From positions 42,702 to 48,567 of the forward strand of contig MGNQ01000058.1 of the NCBI GenBank assembly GCA_001796865.1: a stretch of DNA of 5,866 nt, given 5' to 3'. This document shows positions 1-5,408 of the stretch, piece by piece; within the stretch, counting starts at the first letter, position 1; each line of letters opens with the position of its first letter. Made by a program: the position numbers and the translations under genes. The notes beneath the pieces are model-generated. The model saw only the letters and a list, made by a program, of their open reading frames with translations, was not told the DNA's origin and ran no database searches. Source of the DNA: Chloroflexi bacterium RBG_16_56_11. Lineage in GTDB: Bacteria > Chloroflexota > Dehalococcoidia > Dehalococcoidales > RBG-16-60-22.

Positions 1-2
1 AG

Positions 3-170
3 GCCACCAGGGCGGGGGCGCCGGCCGAACTACGTCGGATAATCGACCGACTACCAGCCAGGACCAGGCCGAAAGGCGGTAAGGTGGAAGCCGTCCTGCC
101 GCGGGCTGCCGCTCCGGAAACCAGGTCCCACATGCCGGACGAGGAAGAAGAAGAAGAGGAAGAGGAATAG
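3..170 (+). CDS. 3' end of an unidentified protein with a poly-glutamate C-terminal tail (partial)
   Basis: The frame is open from the left edge to a TAG at 168-170, giving 55 codons. The visible part is basic and rich in Arg, Ala and Pro, contains a short possible helix (AELRRIIDRL), and ends in an abrupt acidic tail, MPDEEEEEEEEE. I do not recognise the family; charged low-complexity tails of this sort are usually disordered. The other two plus-strand frames also stay open for a short distance (stops at 40-42 and 80-82), so the choice of frame is not certain. This frame is preferred because it is the longest, and because a GC-rich hairpin and then an 80-bp gap follow its stop directly. The start and main domains lie outside the window. 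No function can be assigned. Confidence 0.45.
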   Translation, partial: ATRAGAPAELRRIIDRLPARTRPKGGKVEAVLPRAAAPETRSHMPDEEEEEEEEE

Positions 171-190
171 CCGGCAGGCCGGCGCTATTT
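170..190 (+). terminator. Possible weak intrinsic terminator
   Basis: A 5-bp all-GC stem (170-174 GCCGG with 179-183 CCGGC) encloses a CAGG tetraloop and begins at the last base of the upstream stop codon. The downstream sequence is only GCTATTT rather than a real U-tract, so it is a weak terminator candidate. Its position between two genes supports it a little. Confidence 0.25.
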
Positions 191-225
191 ACTACCGCAT
201 CTAACGGTAATCTGCCGGGAGTGCC

Positions 226-234
226 TGATATATC
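226..234 (+). promoter_or_regulatory. Possible extended -10 promoter for the NUDIX gene
   Basis: TGA-TATATC at 226-234 resembles an extended -10 element (TGn followed by a 4/6 match to TATAAT). I see no good -35 at the usual distance. Transcription from here would begin near 241, about 11 nt before the GTG start at 252, which would fit the short leaders predicted for other genes in the window. The evidence is weak on its own. Confidence 0.25.
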
Positions 235-251
235 TCTGACGAAAAATTACT

Positions 252-683
252 GTGAAAGAAATTCGAGTTATATCTATCTGCGTTTTCCGGCACGACGACA
301 GCATACTCGTCTTCCACGGGTTCGATTCCGTTAAAGGGACCCCTTTTTACCGACCGCTCGGCGGCGCAGTGGAGTTCGGCGAAACGACCCGGGAAGCAAT
401 CGAGCGCGAAATCAGAGAAGAACTCGGACTCGAAGCCGACGACCTGAAGCTGTTGGGAACCTTGGAAAATATTTTCCTCTACGAAGGTGAGCCGGGACAT
501 GAAATCGTCTTTGTTTATGACGGCCGGTTCAAAGACGACTCAGTATATCGGATGGAGTCGCTGACGGTATGCGAGGATAACGGCGTGACGATGAAGGCGA
601 CCTGGCGAAATCTCGACTCTTTTGACGACTACCACCGGCTCGTGCCTGAAGAGCTGATGTCCTTGCTGCGAGACAATGGCTGA
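252..683 (+). CDS. NUDIX hydrolase
   Basis: This 143-residue protein is a single NUDIX domain of normal length for the family. The NUDIX box is complete at residues 38-60, matching Gx5Ex7REUxEExGU: G38, E44, R52, E53, E56, E57 and G59. The glutamates of REIREEL bind the divalent metal that drives hydrolysis of a nucleoside diphosphate linked to another group (X). A first beta strand (IRVISICVFRHDD) precedes the box, and the segment FYRPLGGAVEFGE leads into it. No accessory domain or signal peptide is present, so a soluble cytoplasmic enzyme is expected. The substrate cannot be read from sequence: oxidised nucleotides, ADP-ribose or dinucleoside polyphosphates are all possible. The start is GTG at 252, chosen because the first beta strand begins right after it; there is no Shine-Dalgarno upstream. 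The stop lies 2 bp from the end of the convergent cupin gene. Confidence 0.9.
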   Translation: MKEIRVISICVFRHDDSILVFHGFDSVKGTPFYRPLGGAVEFGETTREAIEREIREELGLEADDLKLLGTLENIFLYEGEPGHEIVFVYDGRFKDDSVYRMESLTVCEDNGVTMKATWRNLDSFDDYHRLVPEELMSLLRDNG

Positions 684-685
684 TA

Positions 686-1636
686 TTACTTCTTGAATTC
701 CTTGCCGGGCCGGGTGATAAAACTATCGCTCCAGCCCTCTTTAACCGTACCGGCGCCGCACATAATCGCCATGACGATATGGGGCTTGCGGTACTGCCGG
801 CAGAATATCGGGCCATGATGGAGCCCCCGGGGTATAAAGAGCGCCGAGCTGGTATTGAAGGCCAGGGACTGCCCGCCGACGTAAAATTCGAGGTCGGCAC
901 CGAGGTCTTCCGGAGCCGCGGGGTCACCGCCGATGTGCAGGACAATCTCGTCGAAGTTTTTATGGACCATCTCCGGCATGGCCGAATCGGGATTACGGGA
1001 TAAAGGCATGTCGAACGTCCACCCCATCTCAATATAGTATTTTACGCCCGGAATCTGGACGCCGCTCATATAGGTCATCGTGGGGCTGGTCCGCCCCCGG
1101 ACGAACTCCGCACCGGCCTCCCGCATGGGACTCCTGACAACATACCCCTCGTAGTCGAACGCCTTTCGCTTCTCCATCGGTTTCTTTTCAATCTTTTTGC
1201 TGACGCCATCATGCCACGCCGTCGGCGCGCTACCGCTACCGAGCATCATCGCCATCTGGATATGAGGTGAGGTGAATTTCTTCCAGGTGACGGGGGCATG
1301 CGGCGTACCGGCGGGGATGTAGATAGCGGTGGTGGTATTGAAGGTTACCGGTTGGCCGCCGACGTAGAATTCAATCTCAGCGCCGAGTACCTGGGGAGAT
1401 TCGTGGTTGCCGCCCCAGTAGAAAACGATTTCATCGTGGTCATGCACGTGCTCGGCCAGGCCGGGATTGGGCTCGGGGATGCCGTGGACCCAGCCAATCT
1501 CGATATAATGGTTGGCCCCCGGCACCTGTTTATTACTCATGAAGGTCATGGCCGGGCTCTGGCGGTTTTTCACCCCGCCGAACGCTTCATAAAGGGGTTT
1601 CCTGACTAGGTATTTTTCGTAGTCGGTTGCGTTCAT
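686..1636 (-). CDS. Two-domain cupin (bicupin) protein, function unknown
   Basis: This 316-residue protein is made of two homologous cupin halves, about residues 6-135 and 162-297. Each half has, in order, a Y-E-x-Y-x-V-R-x-P opening, a SPxMTxMS segment, a YYIE/HYIE-x-GW strand, a metal motif, an EFYVGGQ...FNT block, and IPxGxxH. Residues 84-115 and 245-276 are identical at about 19 of 32 positions. The first half carries H63, H65, E69 and H113, a standard cupin metal set. The second half has Met at the place of H63 but keeps H225, E230 and H274. There is no signal peptide, so it is probably cytoplasmic. Cupins include dioxygenases, isomerases, decarboxylases and plain ligand binders; I cannot choose among them. 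The ATG at 1636 has no Shine-Dalgarno but sits 7 nt after a good -10 box. It is convergent with the NUDIX gene, so the two are not in one operon. Confidence 0.85.
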   Translation of the reverse strand: MNATDYEKYLVRKPLYEAFGGVKNRQSPAMTFMSNKQVPGANHYIEIGWVHGIPEPNPGLAEHVHDHDEIVFYWGGNHESPQVLGAEIEFYVGGQPVTFNTTTAIYIPAGTPHAPVTWKKFTSPHIQMAMMLGSGSAPTAWHDGVSKKIEKKPMEKRKAFDYEGYVVRSPMREAGAEFVRGRTSPTMTYMSGVQIPGVKYYIEMGWTFDMPLSRNPDSAMPEMVHKNFDEIVLHIGGDPAAPEDLGADLEFYVGGQSLAFNTSSALFIPRGLHHGPIFCRQYRKPHIVMAIMCGAGTVKEGWSDSFITRPGKEFKK

Positions 1637-1643
1637 CGTGACA

Positions 1644-1672
1644 ATGATAGCTTTATTCTATGGCAGTGTCAA
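1644..1672 (-). promoter_or_regulatory. Strong sigma70-like promoter of the bicupin gene
   Basis: On the minus strand, TTGACA (1672-1667) is a perfect -35, followed after 17 bp by TATCAT (1649-1644), a 5/6 match to the -10 consensus. Only 7 nt separate the -10 from the ATG at 1636-1634. Transcription is therefore predicted to start at or within a base or two of the start codon, giving a leaderless mRNA, which agrees with the lack of a Shine-Dalgarno sequence. Confidence 0.65.
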
Positions 1673-1683
1673 AGATATGGTGC

Positions 1684-1713
1684 TTTACACTCCCTGTCAC
1701 GCAATAATATAAT
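1684..1713 (+). promoter_or_regulatory. Candidate upstream promoter of hicBA
   Basis: TTTACA at 1684-1689 (5/6 to the -35) and a perfect TATAAT at 1708-1713 are separated by 18 bp. It would start transcription near 1720, leaving a leader of about 70 nt before hicB. It points away from the bicupin promoter, so the intergenic region is divergently transcribed. Confidence 0.45.
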
Positions 1714-1720
1714 GCGTGGG

Positions 1721-1751
1721 TTGATATAAACCTGGCTGGATGATATATAAT
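1721..1751 (+). promoter_or_regulatory. Candidate proximal promoter of hicBA
   Basis: TTGATA at 1721-1726 (5/6 to the -35) is followed by TATATA at 1744-1749 (17-bp spacer) or TATAAT at 1746-1751 (19-bp spacer). Transcription would start near 1758 and give a leader of about 30 nt. A 7-bp direct repeat, TGATATA at 1722-1728 and 1741-1747, sits across this promoter and could be an operator, though the region is AT-rich and this may be chance. Confidence 0.45.
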
Positions 1752-1777
1752 CAGATATTAGTGTAAAAATACCTGCT

Positions 1778-1782
1778 GGGGG
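1778..1782 (+). promoter_or_regulatory. G-rich ribosome binding site of hicB (weak)
   Basis: A GGGGG run ends 6 nt before the hicB ATG at 1789. The spacing is right for a Shine-Dalgarno, but the match to GGAGG is imperfect. It supports the choice of this ATG. Confidence 0.35.
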
Positions 1783-1788
1783 CGTTGA

Positions 1789-2016
1789 ATGAAAGTATAC
1801 AATTACACTGTTGTGTTTGAACCAACAACAGAGGGAAGCTATAACGTCTTAGTGCCAGCTATACCGGAAATATGCACTTTTGGCCAAACCCTAGAAGAAG
1901 CAAAAACAATGGCAGCCGATGCGATAAAATGTTACATCGAGAGCGCCCTGAAAGCAAAAGAGCCTATCCCCGAAGACCGTGAGCCCTCCATAGAGCGCGT
2001 GGCAGTTCGGGTATGA
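1789..2016 (+). CDS. hicB: HicB family antitoxin
   Basis: This 75-residue protein has the typical HicB-like partial RNase H fold. It opens with a strand reading YNYTVVFEPTTEGSYNVLVP, continues with an IPEICTFGQTLEEA segment (the usual loop and helix start) and an amphipathic helix (AKTMAADAIKCYIESAL), and ends in a short basic strand (SIERVAVRV). Proteins of this family bind and neutralise the HicA mRNA interferase. No ribbon-helix-helix or HTH domain is visible after the core, so any autoregulation would have to use the core or another factor. The gene precedes hicA with a 1-base gap. My count of its GC content is about 46%, below the flanking genes by eye, which is consistent with horizontal acquisition of the module. 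HicB-like domains also occur as orphans, but the adjacent hicA makes the antitoxin role likely. Confidence 0.88.
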   Translation: MKVYNYTVVFEPTTEGSYNVLVPAIPEICTFGQTLEEAKTMAADAIKCYIESALKAKEPIPEDREPSIERVAVRV

Positions 2017-2017
2017 T

Positions 2018-2242
2018 ATGCCGAAGATTCCGTCTCTAAACGGTCGTGAAGTACTGAACGTTCTGACGAAAGCCGGTTTCTACATTCACCACCAGAGCGG
2101 AAGCCATGCCCGCCTTTTCCATGCCGAACGCTCAGAGTTGCGCGTCACCATCCCCGTACATAACAAGGCACTCCCTCAAAAAACTCTAAAGTCAATACTT
2201 AAGCAAGCGGACATCAGTGAAGCAGAGTTATTAGCTTATTGA
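2018..2242 (+). CDS. hicA: HicA family mRNA interferase toxin
   Basis: This 74-residue protein has the usual length and layout of HicA (YcfA-like), a small double-stranded-RNA-binding fold that cleaves mRNA and stops growth when free of HicB. Visible landmarks are the LNGREVLNVLTKAGF helix, HHQSGSHARL with the expected catalytic histidine H30 in the GSH motif, a TIPVHNKALPQ strand and turn, and a closing helix KTLKSILKQADISEAEL. All key features are present, so the toxin looks intact. The ATG begins 1 base after the hicB TGA, with no good Shine-Dalgarno of its own, so translational coupling to hicB is likely and would keep toxin synthesis tied to antitoxin synthesis. The antitoxin-first order is the reverse of the E. 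coli hicAB arrangement. Confidence 0.9.
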   Translation: MPKIPSLNGREVLNVLTKAGFYIHHQSGSHARLFHAERSELRVTIPVHNKALPQKTLKSILKQADISEAELLAY

Positions 2243-2266
2243 AATGAAGAGGTATTTTCATACAAT
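2239..2266 (+). promoter_or_regulatory. Possible promoter immediately upstream of the methyltransferase
   Basis: TTGAAA at 2239-2244, overlapping the hicA stop, and TACAAT at 2261-2266 are 5/6 matches separated by 16 bp. Only 3 nt lie between the -10 and the ATG at 2270, which is shorter than usual for a start at +1. It may be chance in AT-rich DNA, with the gene instead read through from hicBA. Confidence 0.3.
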
Positions 2267-2269
2267 ATC

Positions 2270-2989
2270 ATGGACAACGATTCAGAATTAACCAGCTACG
2301 ATTCAATATCAGTCGAAGAATATCTGGCCCATATCGAGCGCCCGGACTCCTGGAACAATCTTTACGAAAGACCGAGTGTCCTGTCACATTTTCCATCGTT
2401 CAGGGGTAAAAACGTGCTCGATATAGGCGTCAGCTCCGGTTTCTATACCGGATACGCTCTGGCACACGGGGCAGAGGTGACCGCCATCGATATCAGCCAG
2501 GCGATAATCGACCGCTTAACCTCTCAAATTCAGTCACCGAATCTGCGCCTCATCGGCGCGGATATCACACAACCCATGCCGTTTCTAGATTCCGAATCTT
2601 TCGACTATGTGATTTGCTCTCTGGTCCTGCACTACATTAAGGACTGGCCGCCCGTGCTGGCCGAACTGTACCGCGTCATGAAACGGGGCGGCAGGCTGGT
2701 TATTTCCACGCATCACCCTCTTAACATGTACCTGTACCTGAAACCAAAGAGCTATTTCGATTTCAAGCTGGTGGAAGATACCTGGGGCGAGCGCGGGCCC
2801 CGGCCGTTTAATGTACACTATTATATACGGCCTCTCGCCGATACTCTCAGGCCAATAATACAATCGAAGTTCAAAATCGTGAGTATCGAGGAACCACTAC
2901 CTGACGAGAAATGCAACCAGGTTTCACCAGAGATTTATAAAAGACTGAGTGAGAGGCCGGGGTTTTTATTTATCGTGCTGGAGAAGTAA
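2270..2989 (+). CDS. Class I SAM-dependent methyltransferase
   Basis: This 239-residue protein has a Rossmann-type methyltransferase domain at about residues 45-150. Motif I is VLDIGVSSG (49-57), where the central glycine of the usual DxGxGxG is replaced by serine. D74 in the AIDIS segment is the expected acid that binds the SAM ribose. D98 in IGADIT is motif II, SFDYVICSLVLHYI (110-123) is motif IV, and a KRGGRLVIST strand follows. This matches the Methyltransf_11/25 type found in small-molecule and quinone methyltransferases. The C-terminal third, rich in aromatic residues and prolines, likely forms the substrate lid, but the substrate is unknown. The ATG at 2270 is the only usable start in this frame after the in-frame stop at 2240. 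A GAAGAGG lies 17 nt upstream, too far to be a normal Shine-Dalgarno. The gene begins 27 bp after hicA and ends 6 bp from the convergent guaB3. Confidence 0.88.
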   Translation: MDNDSELTSYDSISVEEYLAHIERPDSWNNLYERPSVLSHFPSFRGKNVLDIGVSSGFYTGYALAHGAEVTAIDISQAIIDRLTSQIQSPNLRLIGADITQPMPFLDSESFDYVICSLVLHYIKDWPPVLAELYRVMKRGGRLVISTHHPLNMYLYLKPKSYFDFKLVEDTWGERGPRPFNVHYYIRPLADTLRPIIQSKFKIVSIEEPLPDEKCNQVSPEIYKRLSERPGFLFIVLEK

Positions 2990-2995
2990 AGACAG

Positions 2996-4150
2996 CTAGA
3001 CCCCTTGCGTCATCTGGAGGGACTTGCCCTCGGTGACGATGGCCGGGGCGATGACCATCTCGGCGTCATGCATCTCTTTAATGGTGGCGGCGCCGCAGAA
3101 GCCCATCGCCGTGCGCAGGGCGCCGACCAGATTCTGCGAGCCGTGGGTCACCGAGGTCGGCCCGAAAAGAATCTGCTCCAGCGTGGTGCTGGTGCCCACC
3201 TTTATCCGCGTGCCGCGTGGGAGGGCAGGATGGGGATGGGACATCCCCCAGTGATAGCCGCGACCGGGGGCTTCTTTAGCCTGCGCCAGGTTCGAGCCCA
3301 GCATCACGGCATCAGCGCCGGCGGCAAAGGCCTTGCAGACATCGCCGCCCTTGCGGAAACCACCGTCCGTGATGATCGGGACGTATTTGCCGGTCTCCCG
3401 GAAATATTCGTCCCTGGCCGCCGCGCTGTCGATGGTGGCGGTTATCTGCGGGACGCCGAGACCGAGGACCTCGCGGCTGGTGCAGGCGGCCCCGGGGCCC
3501 ACGCCGATAAGCACCCCGGCGATGCCTGTCCTCATCAGCTCGAGACAGGCGCTGTAGCTGACGCAGTTGCCAACGATAATGGGCATTTTCACCTGCTCGC
3601 AGAGCTCGGAGAATATCAGGCCGCGGTAGCTCTTGGAGACGTGCCGCGCGCTGGTGACCGTGGACTGCACCGCCAGGATATCGCCGCCGGCCTCGGCGAC
3701 GATGGGGGCGAGGCGCTTGGTGTTGGCCGGTATCAGGGATATGGCGCAGACCGCCCCGGCCTTTTTGATAGCTCTAACGCGGTCGCCGACCAGGTTTTCT
3801 TTAATGGGCTCGGTGTAAATCTTCTGGAGAATGGCAGTAACCTCGGTGCTGCTGGCTTTGGCGATTTTATCCAGGACCTCGTCGGGGTTATCATAGCGGG
3901 CCTGGATGCCGTCCATGTTGATGACGGGGAGTCCGCCCAGCTTGCTCATCAGGATGGCGAAGTTGACGTCAACCACAGAGTCCATGGCCGAGGTTAAAAC
4001 GGGAATAGCGAAGGTAAAATCGCCGACCTGAAAATCGATGTTGGTCTGGTCCGGGTTGAGGGTGACGTCACCGGGTACGATGGCAACTTCGTCGAAACCG
4101 TAGGCATGCCTGAGCTGTTTCAATCTGGGGTTGGCTCTGGCACTGCACAT
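2996..4150 (-). CDS. guaB3: GuaB3 family IMP dehydrogenase-related protein
   Basis: This 384-residue TIM-barrel protein belongs to the IMPDH/GMP reductase family. The opening AYGFDEVAIVP, PVLTSAMDSVV (50-60) and GGLPVINMDGIQARYDNP (72-89), with no CBS (Bateman) domains, match the GuaB3 subgroup rather than canonical GuaB (about 480-500 residues). The catalytic loop GVGPGAACTSR (216-226) carries the nucleophile C223 and neighbouring T224. Phosphate-binding glycines appear in TDGG (261-264) and MLGS (283-286), and GTRIKVG...LEQILFGP (313-331) is typical near the end. Published work shows that cyanobacterial GuaB3 works as an IMP dehydrogenase, while actinobacterial members have no known role; here an NAD-linked IMP to XMP reaction is the leading guess, with GMP reductase possible. 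The ATG at 4150 lies 13 nt after a perfect -10 box. No purine genes are adjacent, and it is divergent from rsmI. Confidence 0.88.
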   Translation of the reverse strand: MCSARANPRLKQLRHAYGFDEVAIVPGDVTLNPDQTNIDFQVGDFTFAIPVLTSAMDSVVDVNFAILMSKLGGLPVINMDGIQARYDNPDEVLDKIAKASSTEVTAILQKIYTEPIKENLVGDRVRAIKKAGAVCAISLIPANTKRLAPIVAEAGGDILAVQSTVTSARHVSKSYRGLIFSELCEQVKMPIIVGNCVSYSACLELMRTGIAGVLIGVGPGAACTSREVLGLGVPQITATIDSAAARDEYFRETGKYVPIITDGGFRKGGDVCKAFAAGADAVMLGSNLAQAKEAPGRGYHWGMSHPHPALPRGTRIKVGTSTTLEQILFGPTSVTHGSQNLVGALRTAMGFCGAATIKEMHDAEMVIAPAIVTEGKSLQMTQGV

Positions 4151-4163
4151 GTTAGTGCTTTTT

Positions 4164-4193
4164 ATTATAACACCATGCGAAAATTATTTGCAA
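4164..4193 (-). promoter_or_regulatory. Promoter of guaB3
   Basis: On the minus strand, TTGCAA (4193-4188, 4/6 to the -35) and a perfect TATAAT (4169-4164) are 18 bp apart. The -10 ends 13 nt before the ATG, so the mRNA leader should be only about 6-7 nt. The leader has no Shine-Dalgarno and is A-rich. Confidence 0.55.
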
Positions 4194-4243
4194 GGAAAAA
4201 CCAGGTCAATTTTTCAAGATATACCCTGCTAATTTCTCCAACC

Positions 4244-4273
4244 TAGACAGGCGGAGGTGTCTCGGGCTATAAT
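4244..4273 (+). promoter_or_regulatory. Promoter of the rsmI operon
   Basis: TAGACA at 4244-4249 (5/6 to the -35) and a perfect TATAAT at 4268-4273 are separated by 18 bp. Fifteen bases separate the -10 from the ATG at 4289, so the leader is about 8-9 nt and contains no Shine-Dalgarno. A 5-bp inverted repeat, AGACA / TGTCT (4245-4249 and 4258-4262), overlaps the -35 and could bind a regulator, but it is short. Confidence 0.6.
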
Positions 4274-4288
4274 ATTAACATAACGAAA

Positions 4289-5128
4289 ATGCCGACTCTC
4301 TACGTTGTGGCGACCCCCATTGGAAACCTCGAAGATATCTCACTCAGGGCCCAGCGCGTTTTACGCGAAGTTAAGCTCATCGCCGCCGAGGATACTCGGA
4401 AAACAAGACGCCTTCTCCATGCCTTCGACATCAAGACGCCGATGACCAGCTACTTCGAGCATAACAAATTGACGAAACTGGACGAAATCATGGCGGGACT
4501 GGAAAAGGGAGATGTCGCCCTGGTGTCCGAAGCAGGCGTGCCCGGCATCTCCGACCCCGGCTTCGAGCTCATCGCCGCGGCCGTGAAGCGGAACATCCCG
4601 GTGGTGCCCGTACCGGGGCCTTCGGCGGTGACGACAGCGCTGGCCGTCTCTGGGCTGCCGACGGACAGGTTCGTCTATACCGGTTTCCTGCCGAACAAGG
4701 GTCCGGCCCGACGCCGCTCCCTGGAATCGCTGGCCGGGGAGCCCGGCACCATCATCGCCCTGGAGGCGCCGCACCGCCTGGCGGCCTCACTGGAGGATAT
4801 CCTGGTCACGCTCGGCGACAGGCGCATCGCCGTCTGCCGCGAGCTTACCAAGCTCCACGAGGAGGTCTTCCGGGGCACAGTGAGCGAAGCTATGAAGCAC
4901 TTCACCCGGCCGAGAGGCGAGTTTACCCTGGTCATCGAAGGGCGGGTGGCCGGGACAAAACCGCAGATGACAGACAACGTGGAAAAACAACTACACAAAA
5001 TGTACCTCGCCAGCGTTACGGCCCGGGAAGCCATTACCCTGATGGCCGAAAAAACAGGGCTGTCGAGGAAAGAACTCTACCAGGCCTGGCTCCGGCTGGA
5101 CAAAATCTGGGAACGGGACCGGAAATAA
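4289..5128 (+). CDS. rsmI: 16S rRNA (cytidine(1402)-2'-O)-methyltransferase RsmI
   Basis: This 279-residue protein matches RsmI along its full length. RsmI uses SAM to methylate the ribose of C1402 in 16S rRNA at the decoding centre, together with RsmH acting on the base. Its tetrapyrrole-methylase-type fold is clear from YVVATPIGNLEDIS (5-18), AAEDTRKTRRLL (32-43), SEAGVPGISDPG (80-91), VPVPGPSAV (106-114), FVYTGFLP (128-135) and LEAPHRL (158-164). SEAGVPG is a mild variant of the usual SDAGTPG. Residues 225-279 form the C-terminal helical region seen in many RsmI proteins (AREAITLMAEKTGLSRKELY). The ATG at 4289 begins the first beta strand at once and lies just after a good promoter. It is the first gene of a run with the small zinc protein (34 bp later) and metG. 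Confidence 0.96.
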   Translation: MPTLYVVATPIGNLEDISLRAQRVLREVKLIAAEDTRKTRRLLHAFDIKTPMTSYFEHNKLTKLDEIMAGLEKGDVALVSEAGVPGISDPGFELIAAAVKRNIPVVPVPGPSAVTTALAVSGLPTDRFVYTGFLPNKGPARRRSLESLAGEPGTIIALEAPHRLAASLEDILVTLGDRRIAVCRELTKLHEEVFRGTVSEAMKHFTRPRGEFTLVIEGRVAGTKPQMTDNVEKQLHKMYLASVTAREAITLMAEKTGLSRKELYQAWLRLDKIWERDRK

Positions 5129-5149
5129 GGCCGGATACCAAATAACGTT

Positions 5150-5155
5150 AAGGAG
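5150..5155 (+). promoter_or_regulatory. Strong ribosome binding site of the small zinc protein gene
   Basis: AAGGAG lies 7 nt before the ATG at 5163, an ideal Shine-Dalgarno at ideal spacing. It fixes the start and contrasts with the absence of such sites before the promoter-proximal genes of this window. Confidence 0.8.
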
Positions 5156-5162
5156 CGGACAA

Positions 5163-5375
5163 ATGCGTCGCGGCTGCATATCACTGGGCGAAATCAAATG
5201 CGATAAATGCGGTAACCCCATACCCTACCCCGACCGCTACCTGGCTATCGACGAAAAGGACGGCGTCGAGGACGACGAGGGCGACACCAAACGGTACTGC
5301 GTCGAGTGCTGCCTGAAAAAGGGCTACGCCCGTTACAAGGATGAAAAAGGCGAGCGCGTCCTCACCTTTTTCTAG
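5163..5375 (+). CDS. Small zinc-ribbon-like protein, function unknown
   Basis: This 70-residue protein is acidic in its middle and has two Cys pairs, C13-x-x-C16 (CDKCGNPI) and C46-x-x-C49 with an adjacent C50 (YCVECCLKK), about 30 residues apart. This is the pattern of a single zinc ribbon or rubredoxin-like knuckle holding one zinc (or iron). A loop rich in Asp and Glu (30-41) separates the pairs, and a short basic tail ends RVLTFF. I do not recognise a named family. It has its own strong Shine-Dalgarno and lies between rsmI (34 bp) and metG (33 bp) on the same strand, with no promoter or terminator visible, so it is almost certainly co-transcribed with them. A role in translation or RNA binding is suggested only by this context. 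Codon use looks like that of its neighbours, and the intact motif with a good ribosome binding site argues that it is a real gene. Confidence 0.85.
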   Translation: MRRGCISLGEIKCDKCGNPIPYPDRYLAIDEKDGVEDDEGDTKRYCVECCLKKGYARYKDEKGERVLTFF

Positions 5376-5408
5376 GCCAATCACCTACCGCGATTCCGGA
5401 CCGCAACT

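Noticed and set aside
529..1032. 167-codon minus-strand frame overlapping the NUDIX and bicupin genes
   Set aside because: It is rich in Ser, Arg and Pro with no domain and conflicts with two well-supported genes; it is a shadow frame.
1637..1701. 7-bp inverted repeat CGTGACA (1637-1643) / TGTCACG (1695-1701) in the divergent region
   Set aside because: The arms are 51 bp apart, and a 7-bp match is expected by chance fairly often in a region of this size; no conservation data are available.
3005..3997. Long (330-codon) open frame on the plus strand opposite guaB3
   Set aside because: It is antisense to a clear GuaB3 gene, its product is low-complexity (rich in Gly, Ala, Asp and His) with no recognisable motif, and long antisense frames are common in GC-rich DNA.
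4245..4262. AGACA / TGTCT inverted repeat over the rsmI -35 as an operator
   Set aside because: A 5-bp arm is too short to claim as an operator; it is mentioned only in the promoter entry.
4361..5034. Two minus-strand open frames opposite rsmI
   Set aside because: RsmI is supported along its full length by family motifs, and the antisense products show no domain or ribosome binding site.
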